In this document: in pieces, positions 44,030 to 56,160 of the stretch
Position numbering within the stretch: the first letter of the stretch is position 1
How the letters are laid out: each line of letters starts with the position of its first letter
Assembly (NCBI GenBank): GCA_958496175.1
Contig: OY292278.1
Coordinates: 42,408,001 to 42,472,000 of the forward strand
Source: Sisyra terminalis
Taxonomy: Eukaryota; Arthropoda; Insecta; Neuroptera; Sisyridae
Direction of reading: 5' to 3'
DNA length: 64,000 nucleotides
Position numbers and translations under genes: made by a program
The notes under the pieces: generated by a model
Seen by the model: the letters and a program-made list of their open reading frames with translations, nothing else
Databases searched by the model: none
Told to the model about the DNA's origin: nothing

Positions 44030-44640
44030 CAACGATGATATTAGCTTTTATGGGTCCATTGCCAAGCCGCCACTGGTAAGACCGTACATTTTATTACAAA
44101 TCTTCGTCAGTGATGACGATGGTACAGTGTAGAGGTGAATTCCTCGAATGCCTACCGATAACAAGTCCAAGGTGATCATCGATAGTGGTTTAATGCAGCT
44201 AGGTCAAGGCAACTGGAAGCGACATGTATCCAGCCGATGAACACTGATATCCTATACATCTATAATTATAGTCCGCCTTTATAGACCATTTCCAATTATT
44301 TGTGAGACATTAGATTTGAAGAGGACCGAGCGAATGTATCAGGGAGGTGGCTGACCCTTCGGAATTAACCTCCTTGAATAATCGTTTGTAAACTTCCATC
44401 TGGCCGGTTTTTCAATTGTATGAAAACCGAGTTGACGAGTTCTCCTTTCACATCGAATTTATCACCCGTAAAGATTTGCAATCTACGTGGACGTTTTCTA
44501 TCACAACAATTGATTTTCGTGCGATTTACAATTTAATGATAACATCTACGCAAATCTACGTGAACATTTAGGCATCTCGACAATTGATGACTCAATTCTG
44601 ACATGAATATTCCATTTTGTTGGGGAGTCGGTGGTTTTTG
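44030..44640. other. Unique GC-richer island with short coding-like frames
   Basis: Composition and lack of repeats set this apart from its surroundings. On the minus strand ~44510-44370 reads RRLQIFTGDKFDVKGELVNS then a short tail to a stop, preceded by a possible acceptor (gtgatag). A ~50-codon minus-strand frame lies at ~44200-44050. I recognise neither. It could hold terminal exons of an unseen gene or be a conserved regulatory element. Confidence 0.3.
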
Positions 44641-45392
44641 CGGTTTTAAATCGAAAAGTTTAAACACATTTGCGAATCAACTCTTGATTAAATCAATTTT
44701 TTATCTGTCCAACTAAATTTAAAACTATAAGTTTTCCCTTGCAAAAACTGTTTGTGGTTTTGGCAGGGAAAGTTTTTATTATGATTTATTGACCATTTGA
44801 AAAGAGCTTTTTGTATAACACATTTGGAAATAATAAAATTACAATCAAAATAAAAATAGTTTTACTTGATCGATAAAACTTCACATGTTGTAAGGTGAAC
44901 AAATGTATGCCAAATCTTTTTCAAATCCATTGAATTTATCGCGTATTTTTTATTTCAACAATGATATGTGCTTGTCCATACTCTCGATGTCCATTTTCGC
45001 TGGAAAACATGATAATGCATTGAATACATTAAATATCAGAACATTAAACAGCCAAGTAACATGAAAAAGGAAAACGACCCGTGAATGCAAAACTTGGAAA
45101 TTCAATGGAAGAAATATGGTAAATTTTCGACTGTATATTTTCCTAGATCCATACAATATGATGTTGTGACCATTTACATATCTATTCGTAAAAGTACGTG
45201 CTCTTTCATGAAATGACAGGAAAATCGAAAAAATCATAACGTTAGAGATTTTCTCCGAAAGATTTTTATGGAAATTTTGCTATTTGTAATGGAGAAAAAT
45301 TCATATTGTTTCTGTAGACTGATTTCTTTTTGAGTCTTTAATCGCAAACGTATCTTTTTTTCTGTTCATTTATTATTCAAATAATATTTTTC
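44641..45392. other. Unassigned, one unsupported minus-strand frame
   Basis: A 95-codon minus-strand frame (44950-45237) has no recognised domain. A possible acceptor (ttttccag) lies inside it. Nothing else was seen. Confidence 0.3.
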
Positions 45393-45396
45393 TTAA

Positions 45397-46172
45397 GGGG
45401 GTATTCTACTCTAGAGGCCCGAATTTCCAGCGTTTTTTGGCGATTGATAAAAAAAAAGCAATTGATATTTTTACGGTCCATTTTTTAATAATTTGTTTAT
45501 TTATATTTAAAGATTACACAAAATAAATTTAAAAAAACAAAAAAATTTCCTTCGAGTTATGTGTCTTTCAAGTACAGGGGAAAAAAAAGGCCATGTCCTC
45601 GTATCCATAATTTCTACCCTTATGGTTATCTAAAAAATAAAACAATGGTGAATTCTTAATAAGTACAAATGTCGTTATCGTAAGAAGCAGCAAACCTGAA
45701 AAAAAAACTTTTTTTTTTTTATAAAATGGCGGCTACTGAAAATAAAGGTCGTTTTTTTCCCCAATTTTTTAACTTTATCAAATTTTTTTAAAATATTACA
45801 AACTTCAAATTTTCATTTTTTGTCAGTTCATACGATAAAAAGATATTGAAATAATATTCATGCCAAATTTCAATTAAATCGGTTGATTAGAACTTGAGAT
45901 ATTGTGGACACTGCATCGAAAAAAGTAGTTTCGAGAAAAACGCGTTTAAAGTTTTACGTTAAGTTTCAGGCAGCGTAATTGATAGAATACTAAAGTATTA
46001 TTTACATTCTCTTAATCAGCCATACCAGCTTCAAACAAAACCGCTATAACTTCGGAAATAATTTGAATTTTGAAAAATCCTTTTAAGAGGATATTTTTGA
46101 TATCTAAACTATCGGATTATGAAAAAAAAAATTTTTTGATTTTGTTTCAAATTTCTATAGTAGAATACCCCC
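45397..46172. mobile_element. TTAA-flanked MITE (piggyBac-like), copy 2
   Basis: Ends GGGGGTATTCTACTCTAGA and its inverse match at 18 of 19 positions, and are flanked by TTAA (45393-45396 and 46173-46176). There is no transposase. It shares a tttcgagaaaaacgcgtttaa-like internal block with the 22741-23442 element although the terminal repeats differ. Confidence 0.75.
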
Positions 46173-46225
46173 TTAATATTACAAAAGAGATGATTAAATT
46201 CAGATCTCTGCTTTAATTAAATACT

Positions 46226-47278
46226 AGTAGTTGCCCGTTGCATTCGCAACTAAAAGTTTTATCTCAATAAAATGTTTAATTTGAGATAATGTAAAGTTAA
46301 TCAACAATCGAAATTTTAAATTTAATAAATCAAGGCATTGTTAATATAAAAAAAGTTTATCTAAAATTATATTAAGAAATAAAATATAAGTGTTTTTCTA
46401 TATATCATTTTAATAACATTTTAAATAACGTCATTTCACTAAATTAGTATGAAAGTTTAATACTGATGTTGTACTTATACCAAATAGGCGACTTTAAATT
46501 TTGGATCGTTTTTTAACAAACAATTTTTTTAAAATCTATTTTTTTATGAACCAATGGTTGTGATCTGTAGTAATTATATATTTAGGTGGAAAGCATTAAG
46601 GTGGCAGATTTTTGCCATATATTTCACTGTCAATTTAAATATAAAATCTTCGATACTAACTTTTTTTCAGTATTTAGAACAATTTGAAAACCAATTATTG
46701 TTATTGAAAATAAATAAAATATTCGAATTTACTTCCATGCTTTCCACCTATTTCCAACAATTTTGTATGTACAACGTCCAAATGTGTGAGATCGAATAGC
46801 TTTTTAGTCATTTTAACTAACATAAAGAAGGTCATTATTTTTTTTTCGTTTTACATTGTATTTTTAAATGTAAGTGCACATTTGTGTCGATGAAATTTGG
46901 AAAGTGTTTTCCTTATACGATGCAGATATATAATAAGAAAGGGTTTTTGAAAATTTCTCTCCTAAAAGAGCAAAAAACGGTAGCAAAGTTTGTAAGGGAT
47001 AACGTTTAATAAACAATCGAAATTTCAAATTCAATAATCAATCAAAGTCCGTTATAAGCGAAATGTTATTACTGCTTATTATAAAACAAAGTTGATTAAT
47101 TATTAGAAACAAAAACTTAGGGTCTACTTAAAAATTTAAACTCTGACAAGTAGATATATCTGAAAAAGTTAAGTTTATAAGTGAGCGTTATGTTTTTTGG
47201 CTTTCACATATTGTAATCCTGAAAATCCGAAATACGTTTTCACAAATAAATACATTAGTGAGTGAGTACCCTTACCCA
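46226..47278 (+). mobile_element. Helitron-like element, copy 3, chimeric and truncated
   Basis: From ~46300 the sequence parallels 51110-52060 of the 50807 element. Its left end is instead ACTAGTAGTTGCCCGTTGC, the inverse of a Helitron 3' end. On the right it stops where a fragment of the cccaaggttt MITE begins (47279). Confidence 0.55.
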
Positions 47279-47300
47279 AGGTTTATAAATTACACAGGAA
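47279..47300. mobile_element. hAT-like MITE end fragment
   Basis: cccaaggtttataaattaca matches one end of the palindromic MITE at 47434-47592; the rest is absent. Confidence 0.5.
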
Positions 47301-47433
47301 TATTATTAGAAAGTTATTAAATTCATCTGTATAATCAGGGTGTGGGGTGAATAATCTATATCTACAATAGCAATACTCTTGTATCTTATGTGCTTTCTCC
47401 TTGTATTAAATGTTAGCTATATGTGGGTATATA

Positions 47434-47592
47434 ACCCAAGGTTTATAAATTACACAGGTCGCCTCATTAGAAAAAAAAATGACGTGATACGAAGAATTTT
47501 GAAATTTGAATCAGTCTGAAGATATGTACGAATTTCTTCTGGATACGTCACGTGGCGCATGAGGCCACCTGTGTATTTTATAAACCTTGGGT
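47434..47592. mobile_element. Palindromic hAT-like MITE, copy 3
   Basis: Ends acccaaggtttataaa and its inverse enclose a near-palindrome of 159 bp. The flanks GTATATAA and TTATATAC agree at 6 of 8 positions. It is the most intact of three copies. Confidence 0.75.
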
Positions 47593-47598
47593 TATATA

Positions 47599-48925
47599 CA
47601 CCCTAAATGTGTTTTGTGTCGTATTTCTAAACAAAACTTATTTAAAGAAACCCATTAATTTATATAGAACAAAAATATATGAAAAAAGGCAAAAGTAAAT
47701 ATATCATCCCTTTTGTTTTCATTAAAAATTGACCTAATATGCATACTTAAAAAAAATCTAAACTAATATGAAAACAAAATGAAGACCAAATGAAAAACAC
47801 GTTTTTTTTTGTACTCCATAATTCTCTTTTTATCTTAATTGACAATGCAAGAACTTGATCTAGGTCCTCTAACTTTATTATTACTTCTGGTCCTAGGGAT
47901 GTCACTGGACCTTTTAAAGCGATGATTTTCTTCTTATCTTCTGGATCCTATGTCGTTGATGCTTGAAGAAATTTGAAGTTTGAGATCATGCGGCATTTCT
48001 TTAGCTTCTTTAGAAGACCATAATTAACAGCTATTAAATTTAATTTTATATCAAAGTTAAAAATAGCTTTGCTAAATGCATAAGCGGTCATACAATTAAC
48101 TAAAAAAATTAATCTAGTCAAAGTAGTATTTAATATAAATGGTCAAACTTGAGCTTGTATTATAGTAAAACCTTAAACATGATTTATACTTTTTTTTTAA
48201 ATACTCAAGTTTTAAGGCACCTATTAAAATTTAACGGTTAGCAAATTTATAGTTATTAAACATCAACTTTTAAATGACTCATAAATATTGATTTGAAATT
48301 AAAAAAGAATTGGCTATAAAAAACAGTAAAAAGAATTAACAAAGTATAATGCGCAATTGAAGTAATTTTCTTTAAAATTCTCAGAAAAAAATTTGCTGTT
48401 TGCATTCATGAAAACATTACTTGAAAATTAATTACCAATTTCTTATCCTCGGCTTTGTTTAATTTCACTCTATTTTATTTCAATTGTAACGCAGACAGGA
48501 GCGAAAGCTTTTAGACGAAAGCTTTTATTCAAACTTTGATTGTTTTCAAAATTCCCTGACAATTAGTTCAACAGAAATTTCATTTTTACAACGCAAATCG
48601 TAACGATGGTAATTGAGTTAGTGGCTTTATTTTTTAATGTAATTATCGAACTTCTCCCGTAATGGAATATACAATTTTTTTCTCCCATTAAAATTCAAAG
48701 AACAAGAGTTTAATAAATTTTATTTGTTTCCAAATATCATATTGGGTTTTGTAGGTTTTCCAATGTTGAAATAATTAAATTTTAATCTCCAAAAAAAAAA
48801 TGTAACCAGATAGCATTTGAATGATTCAGCCTTAATGAAGAAAATTTAAAATATTTTAAGGGTAGAAACAAATGGAGATGTACGATTCGTTTTATCCGAA
48901 ATTTGGATTGATTTTTTTATTCTTA
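47599..48925. other. Intergenic, no gene seen
   Basis: AT-rich filler with no recognised repeat or frame. Confidence 0.35.
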
Positions 48926-48927
48926 TA

Positions 48928-50252
48928 TTAGGTGTACCAGAAAGTAATTTCGCTTTTTTACAATAAAATAAAAACACAATAAAAACCGAAAATATTGTTC
49001 GTACTATTAATATCAAATCAATTATATAATCAGCCACAATAGAATCAACGTTTTGATATCTACTGTGCAAATTTTTAGTGCTAAATTAGTAAAAAATAAT
49101 TGATTACTTAGGAAAATATCAAAACTACATTTGGAACAGCACTTCAGCTTTAAATTTTTTACCACTTAGTCAATGTTGTAATAAATATTAGATTGAAATA
49201 AATAGAAATTCGATGAAATAATTTTAAACAATTATAGTGAATACGGCAATAACATCTCTCCCTTAATTTATGAGTTTTTCCCGGGGCTTTTCTTCTGCAG
49301 AAGAGTCTTGCAATATAGTGTTGCAGTACAAAATTTCTTTTATTAACAGTTCTTGGGTACTTTTGGATATTTTATTGGTCGACTAAAATTAATTAGGAAC
49401 ATTTGACTGCTCTTTGTCTTTCTGGCATATATTTGGCACCATTTCCTCCCTTAAGTTCTTACTGGTTAAAGTTTTCAACAAAAAAAGTCCAACTTAATAA
49501 ATAATTTGAGTACAAAATTTTTTTATCATGCAAAAGTCATACTTATTTCAAAAAAATTTCCCAAATTGCTACGTCTCTATAAATTATCTTATATTTTGAT
49601 TAGCATTTGTCAATCATTGCTAAAGGAAAATATGATTCAATATTTTAGAACTTATTGATAAAATCAATGAATAAATCTGATTCCTTAATAGTTATAAGTA
49701 GAAGGTATATTAGGTCACTCTTTCAGGACGCATTTTTTCTCTTTTTGTAAAAGTAGTACTAATTTTTTACCAACTATTATTGTCTATAGTAGTCTATTTT
49801 ATTAAAATAATGAATAAAGTTTTTACGAAGTTAGAACAAAATGCAGTTGAAATTTCTGTTAGAAATGTGTCGAAGAATTTGAGATCAAAATAGTGCAAAA
49901 TTTCTTTTATAGGGTTTGGAATGTAAAGTCCAAATTTTAGTATTTTATTGATACCACAAATCTTTTCTTTGAAATCCACAAAAATTGTAGCTTTCAGTGT
50001 TGCTCTCCTTATCTCTTTCTTTTTAAACTCCGTATCCTTTTTTACATGTTTTCTGCCTAACAAATGACTCAATTTCGATGAGGTTTTCCCAAACAGCGTA
50101 GTTAATTCCTCTTTTTCTAAATTTCAATATTCAAATCTAATCAGAAAATGTCTTTAGTTGCACTTTGCAAAAGCTTATAAGCAAATAAATGACAATTGAA
50201 TGACTATAGGTTTTAAAACTTTAAAAATGAAATTACTTTCCGGTACACCTAA
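48928..50252 (-). mobile_element. Mariner transposon, full length with decayed transposase
   Basis: Terminal inverted repeats TTAGGTGTACCAGAAAGTAA (about 26 of 28 positions match) are flanked by TA (48926-48927 and 50253-50254). The 1325-bp length is typical of mariner. The minus strand keeps fragments in order: ~50070-49790 with KILKFGLYIPNPI (cf. LGKWVPHEL), and ~49330 VLQHYIARL where mariner has VLQHDNARP. Loss of that aspartate and many stops show it is dead. Confidence 0.7.
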
Positions 50253-50418
50253 TATATAGTCGTTAGATAATAGGTTGACGATTTTTTTATGAAAAACAAT
50301 CGGTTAGCAGTCTAAGACTTGTTGATATGAACCGAAAAGCTATCCAAAAATTATATAAAAACTTTTTGACTAGATCGACGAATATTTTATTACATTACCT
50401 TAGTCCAAGAAATTGAAC

Positions 50419-50596
50419 TTAACTTTTTTAATTTTAATTGTTATTTATCGTCGATTTATATCAACTAAAGTCTTTAGCAATTCTAGGGTTGATAAAAATC
50501 CGTTACCAAGAAATATCGAAGATTATCTCGATACAAGGATTGAACTCAACACCTACCTTCGGAAAGGACACCTTGATCACTCGGCCACCAGTAGGC
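50419..50596 (-). repeat. tRNA-derived SINE, best copy
   Basis: Minus strand: head GCCTACTGGTGGCCGAGTG with box A TGGCCGAGTGATCAAGG, box B GAGTTCAATCC, a body with aaccctagaattgctaaag, and an A-rich 3' tail. Relatives lie at 2690-2815, 3143-3232, 6167-6290 and ~62470. The tRNA resemblance is confined to the promoter boxes, so this is not a functional tRNA gene. Confidence 0.7.
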
Positions 50597-50806
50597 TAAC
50601 TAAATGTCATAGCAAATGTTGCAGTTAAGGCATATGGGGTTGAATTTATACAAAAATTTCAAAAACTTTTAGGGAATAAGTATTTAAAAATTGATGCTTT
50701 ATAAGCTCTACCAAATTACTTAATGACAACATATATATGAAAAACAGTCTTAGGGAAATATTTTTGTCCAGGAAGTTTGGAAAATTCAGTGTAGGGTTTT
50801 GTCAAA

Positions 50807-52737
50807 TCTATATATATAAATAAAATTGGAGTGTCGTGTCTGTTTGTAATATTGAAATAACCGCTTCTTACTACATGCATATATATGATATATATGAATA
50901 TATACGGTACATACACAAAAAAAAACAATTTTTTACAATTTTTGTCTGTCTGTATGTCTGTTTGTTCTGGTTAATCTCTGAAATGGCTGAACCGATTTTG
51001 ACGGGACTTTTATTGGACGGTAGCTGATGTCATAAGGAGTAACTTGGGCTGCTTTTATTTAAGATGTAAAAAATCTTTTATTTTAGCAAAATAAAGTAAT
51101 GTTGGAATTGAACAATCAACAATCGAAATTTCGAATTTAATAAGGGTAATTAATAAAAAAATAATAAAATAATAATAAGTCTCTGTTTTTGTTATACATT
51201 TTAATAACAGCATTTTAAATAACGTCATTTCACTTAATTAGTATGAAAATTAATGTAGTAGTTACTTATACCAAATACCAAAGAGGTGGTTTTTAATTTT
51301 TGTTTGTTTTTCAACAATCAATCTTTTTAAAATCTAATTTTTATCAACCAATGATTGTGACCTGGAGCAATTATATATTCTACTGAAAAGCATTAAGGGA
51401 GCAATTTTTTAACATATATTTCATTATCAATTAAAATATACAATCTTCCAAACTAACTTTTTTCGGTATTTAGAACAATTGAAAAATCAATTATTGTTAT
51501 TGAAAATAAATAAAATATTCGAATTTACTTCCAAGCTTTCTTCTTATTTCCAACAATTTTGTATGTACAACGTCCAAATGAGCGAAATCGAATAACTTTT
51601 TAGTCATGATAATCAAAATAAAGAAGGACATTTTTTTTTCGTTTTACATTGTATTTTCAAATATAAATGCATATTTGCGTCGATGAAATTTGGAAAGTAT
51701 TTTCCTTATACTATGCAGATATTTAATAAGATAGAGTTTTCGATAATTCCTCCCCTAAAAGAGTGAAAAATTGTAACAAAGTTTGTACTACAAAACGTCA
51801 AATAAACAATCGAAATATAAAATTAAATTATGAAAGTACCATTAAAGATGAAACATAATTACTCTTTATTATAAAACAAAGTTGGTTAAATATTAGAAAC
51901 AGAAACTTTGAGTCTGCTAAAAAATTTAAACTCTTATAGATATATCTGAAAATGGTTAAGTGAAGTTTATAAGTGAGCATTAAGTTTTTTGGCTTTCACA
52001 TATAGTAAACCTGAAAATCCGATACACGTAATCACAAATAAATACATTATTGAGCAAATATCGAATAGCGAGAAATTCGGCGAACTAAAAGAAAATGGTT
52101 TAGTTACATAGTTCAAATCCAGATATTTTAATAATAAGTGCATAGATACACAATGGTTATACTTGATTATGGAGGAACAAGGTTTCGTGCAATTGAACAA
52201 ATTTTAATTTCGCGGTAGTTTTGTTCATTGCAGTAGTGAAATAGTTTTGAGAAAAAGGTTCATTTGAGAGTCGAGACAATGAAATGGGATTTCTGATAAT
52301 CTTCTAAATCTAGACCCTTTACTTCTTTTAATTTGACGTGAGTGTTTTGATAACTTTTTAGTGTTTTAAGTCATAATTAAGACAGACTTTATTGAAGTTT
52401 TTATTTATGAATAGATGCTGATTGATTTATGGATTAATTGGTTTACGGTAGGTATACCTACCGTAGGTATACGGAATAGACCATACTCTTTTTAGATATT
52501 TATAAATATTTTTTGGAAAATTAATTGTTGATTGCATATAACTATTTTATTCTAAGCAACAGTATATTAAATATATTTTTTTAAAGTCGACAAAATAGTG
52601 TTTTTAAGTATGGTTATGTTTTTCGTAAAAGAAATAAGAAAAATAAAAATTTTCATATACCACTACAAATAGCAAATTTGAAAAGAAAATATAATATACA
52701 CCTACGTTACGCAGACGAAGTCGCGGGGATCAGCTAG
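50807..52737 (+). mobile_element. Non-autonomous Helitron-like element, copy 2 (longest)
   Basis: Starts A/TCTATATATATAAA and ends GGGGATCAGCTAG/T. The first 200 bases include tgtctgtctgtatgtctgtt and a ggctgaaccgattttgacgg block typical of insect Helitron heads. The last ~250 bases match copy 1. No Rep/helicase frame is present. The short minus-strand frames inside are not supported. Confidence 0.7.
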
Positions 52738-52738
52738 T

Positions 52739-54294
52739 CTTTCACTTACTGTTTCAACTAAGTAGGAATAAGTTTAGATCAAGAATGATTTTTAGAGGAA
52801 AATCTTCTTATCATTTTATGTTTAATGTGTCCCTTTTGTTAACTTTTGAAAAAATTTAATAAGATTTGAAATTTTTTTCAATGAATGTCAAGTTAAGTGA
52901 AATCAATCACGGTGCAGTCGCGTAGATATTGCGAGTAAAAATCAAAAAAAAAAAATCACCATTGTGATTGATGATTTTATGAAAAACAATCAAAGCTAAG
53001 TGGATTTTTAGATAAGAAATGTCCCGAATAAGATTTATATCGAGTAAAATAAATCCCTTTCGTTTCCATTACACATAAAATGTGAAAACTCATTCAATCG
53101 TCTCTCAGATAACTCGTGAATGAGTTTACGTTTTTACAATATCCATATAACAATCACGTCTTTCCAGTCGTCGCTAGTAACGAGGCGTAGTCGATCCCGA
53201 ATATGGCCATTTACATCCGGTAAAAACTAAACATCAACATTTCCACAATTTCATTGCCATATCGAACGTAAAACATGCCACTTTTACCAAGAATGTCGTG
53301 TGAAATTAACAACAAAACCTTCATCGATTATGACCATATATTATATTTATCAAGTTCTAATTCAGCGTTAATGTATCGTTCTTGTTTCACGTTAATCTTA
53401 GCCTCAATTAAATTGCACTCATAGTCGGACGTCTATTCACAATTTTCCTCCGATAATCAAACTTCAGTGCTGTAATTCACTAAAAAAAAACTATTTTTAA
53501 TTAAATTCTTCCCACAGCAAAAAAAAAGCGCACGCTTATTCTAATGAGTCTCATTCACATTGCCAGACAAACCACCCCTAAGCAAGTTCATTGCCCCCAA
53601 CAAAAATATCGAATTAATCAACATCCTTAAAACATAAATAGTTCATCACACTAAAAGAAAACGTCTTCATTTTCCTAGAAACCAGAACAAAACGAATACA
53701 TCAAGTTCAATTACGCCACTGGAATAGACGCAACAATTTAAAACTTGTACAAGTAGTAAATCTATTTTATTATTACTCTTATTACTATATTTCCTATTAA
53801 ACTTGAACAAAAGTATAAGTTAATGCTCTCATTTTGAGAGAAACTTGTCACCAAAGCGGCACAGTTAAGACCAACCTTGTCTTCCTATAACAAGAAAATT
53901 CTTATCTTCATTGAACTAACGGAAATACGTAAGTGATAATTCCCATAAATTTCTATTAGAAGTCTGTGTTTGAGTCTAATTCGATTTATTGAATTAATCC
54001 AAAAATGATCACGTTGCAAGTAAATTATTGAACGTCAAGAAATCCGTTAGCAGTAATTTTTCAAGATTATTAGAAAAGCGGTTAGAAATAATAGTTTTGC
54101 AGATTAAAAAGTGGGGAAAAAAATTTTTTTTTTTTTTAGTCAAAAATATCGATTATTATTAAGAAATAATATTAGACTTTTAAATGAAATTCTTTGATCG
54201 AAAAAATCCGGAAATACTTAAGAAATTTGTAAGTTATTTTGTGGTGTAAAATCACTTAAAATAGATCTAATCTACCTTATTTTTTTCTAATCTC
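52739..54294. other. Intergenic, no gene seen
   Basis: Includes a less repetitive part at ~53080-53600. A 48-codon plus-strand frame from 53275 has no recognised domain. Confidence 0.35.
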
Positions 54295-54790
54295 GTCACT
54301 TTTTAATCTGCTTAGTGTACGAAACAATGCGTAAAGTTTTCTTATTGATATAAAAATAACAATATAAATTCATTCCAAAACAAATCATACCAACAATGGA
54401 AAAATTGGTTAGAACCGGTCACTATCCTGACTTATGTCATAGTATTCCTTATTCACCCCTTTCTGGGGATCATTTCTGTAGATCCTCTGACCAAGTTCTT
54501 TTTAATCTTCTTTGTATCATTAATTGTTTAAATAGTCACTTTTTAATCTGCTTAGTGTATGAAACAATTGTAAAGTTTATCTAATTGGTATAAAAATAAC
54601 AATTTAAAATCATTTCAAAACAAATCATAGTGGTATCAAAGAAAGAAAATCAGCTTATAATGGAAAAATCGGTTAGAACTGGTCGTCATCCTGACTGATG
54701 TCATAATATTCCATTCTAACCCCTTTCTGGGGATCATTTCTGTAGATCCTTTGCCCATGTTCTTTTTAATCTTCTTTGTATCAATAATTG
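54295..54790. repeat. Tandem duplication at the jockey relic 3' end, ~240-bp period
   Basis: Copy 1 (54295-54534) and copy 2 (54535-~54790) start gtcactttttaatctgctta and share cctttctggggatcatttct. The right copy overlaps the end of the LINE relic, so the repeats probably derive from its 3' region. Confidence 0.65.
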
Positions 54791-55120
54791 TTTAATTAGT
54801 TCCTCAATTAGTATATTTTCATGTTCTTTGTATCGTTTCTTATGTTTTAAGCTCTGTTTCTTGATTACGTCTTTTATAAAAGGCATATTTAGGTCTTCAT
54901 GCAATGTTTGGGTGCTAATAAACCAAGGTACCAAAGCTATGGATTTTAAGATTTTCGATTGTGATCTTTGAATGATATTGGTATATTATATGTAAGCGCA
55001 TCCCCAAATTTTCAGCCCATATGTTCAAATTGGATTTATTATTCTTTTGTATAACTTTAATTTTAATTTCTATTGAAATCTTTTTAGAAGTCACTATATT
55101 TTTTTTTAGTTTTGACATTT
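54734..55120 (-). mobile_element. Jockey-type non-LTR retrotransposon C-terminus
   Basis: Minus strand 55120-54915 corresponds to the end of the RT thumb (like NLNIWAENLG, cf. W.YGIQLWG). In another frame 54934-54734 reads VPWFISTQTLHEDLNMPFIK then QRRLKRTWAKDL, matching the jockey ORF2 terminus (APWFVSN..H.DL.IPFV.. and RRLKR..P.DL). It is 5'-truncated and frameshifted. Confidence 0.7.
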
Positions 55121-55429
55121 TTTTTCTATGTAAAGATCAGGAATGATATTAATTTCAATTCCGGATGCCACTTTTTATTAGTAAAGTGAAAGTAATGTAA
55201 GTGTACTTTTGAGGGTAGGTAAATTTTTCAGTTTAGAAATCATTTTTCTAAGTGGTCTGTAAATAACTTAAGTTTATTAAGTTACTTAAGTAAATAACTT
55301 AAGTTACCCAACTTCGGTTGGGTATTATTTAAATTTTTTTTATACCGCTTCGAAAATGATGTAGTTTTAAATAAATAAAATCCTATGGAACAACTCTGGA
55401 CAATTATAGGGGGTAAGACAATATCATTC

Positions 55430-55660
55430 ACCCTTAATTAATTATTTTTTTTCCAGGGAATGCAAAGGAGTCTTGCATTATCATGTTGAAGGACTAAAGT
55501 TTTCTCACCTTCCAATTCTTGGAAACTTTTGGGTATTTGGATAATCAACCAAAATTGATTAAGAATATTTCAAAGTTTTTCACTTTTCTGGCATACATTT
55601 GATACAATTTCCTCCCTTAACTTCTTATTGTTTAAAGTTTTTATTATTTTTGGTTGATAT
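55430..55660 (-). pseudogene. Mariner transposase fragment
   Basis: Minus strand ~55500-55458 reads TLVLQHDNARLL, keeping the second catalytic aspartate motif HDNAR. The flanking sequence parallels 49250-49470 of the mariner at 48928-50252. No terminal repeats were seen. Confidence 0.6.
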
Positions 55661-55999
55661 GAGCTTAAGAACTCAAAGTTATCGAATTTGAGCTTAAATA
55701 ATTAATTTGCCATTAATGCATATTTAATGTACTTGGATAAATATTGAAAATATTTTTTGGTTGCAACTTTGCATTACTACCTTGCAAAATTTGAGGAACA
55801 TACATTACCAAATTTTTATTCCTTTGGAACTTTGCCTAACTATTTTAAATTACTTTCTAGAATTAGATTTTTTTATTTTCAAGAGTTTAAAAGTCATTTT
55901 ATTCATAAAATGTGTTTAGTTTGACTTTGAAATAGTTAATGTAGTAGTCGATAAATGGTAGTAAAATTTCTTTAGATTCAGAAACGATATTATTTTCCG

Positions 56000-56160
56000 G
56001 ATCCTCTATTACTGCATTTCTTAACTTTTAAAGTGAGCTGCACCCCTTTGAATTTGAAAATAAATCTCTGCACCCCATAGAAAAGTGTTTTTGATTTTTT
56101 AAATTTCATAATTTATATATGCAGGAGCTTTTCCCGTACCCCTAGGTTAGGTAACATTGC
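56000..56160. mobile_element. Possible hAT MITE relic
   Basis: Starts tgcatttcttaacttttaaa and ends cccctaggttaggtaacatt, an inverse-related pair with the cacccctttg/gtacccctagg layout of CAGNGTTTCTCAACC-type hAT MITEs. The 8-bp duplication cannot be confirmed. Confidence 0.4.

Noticed and set aside
50560..50600. Possible tRNA gene
   Set aside because: Only the promoter boxes resemble a tRNA; there is no closed acceptor stem, and the body continues into a shared SINE with an A-rich tail.
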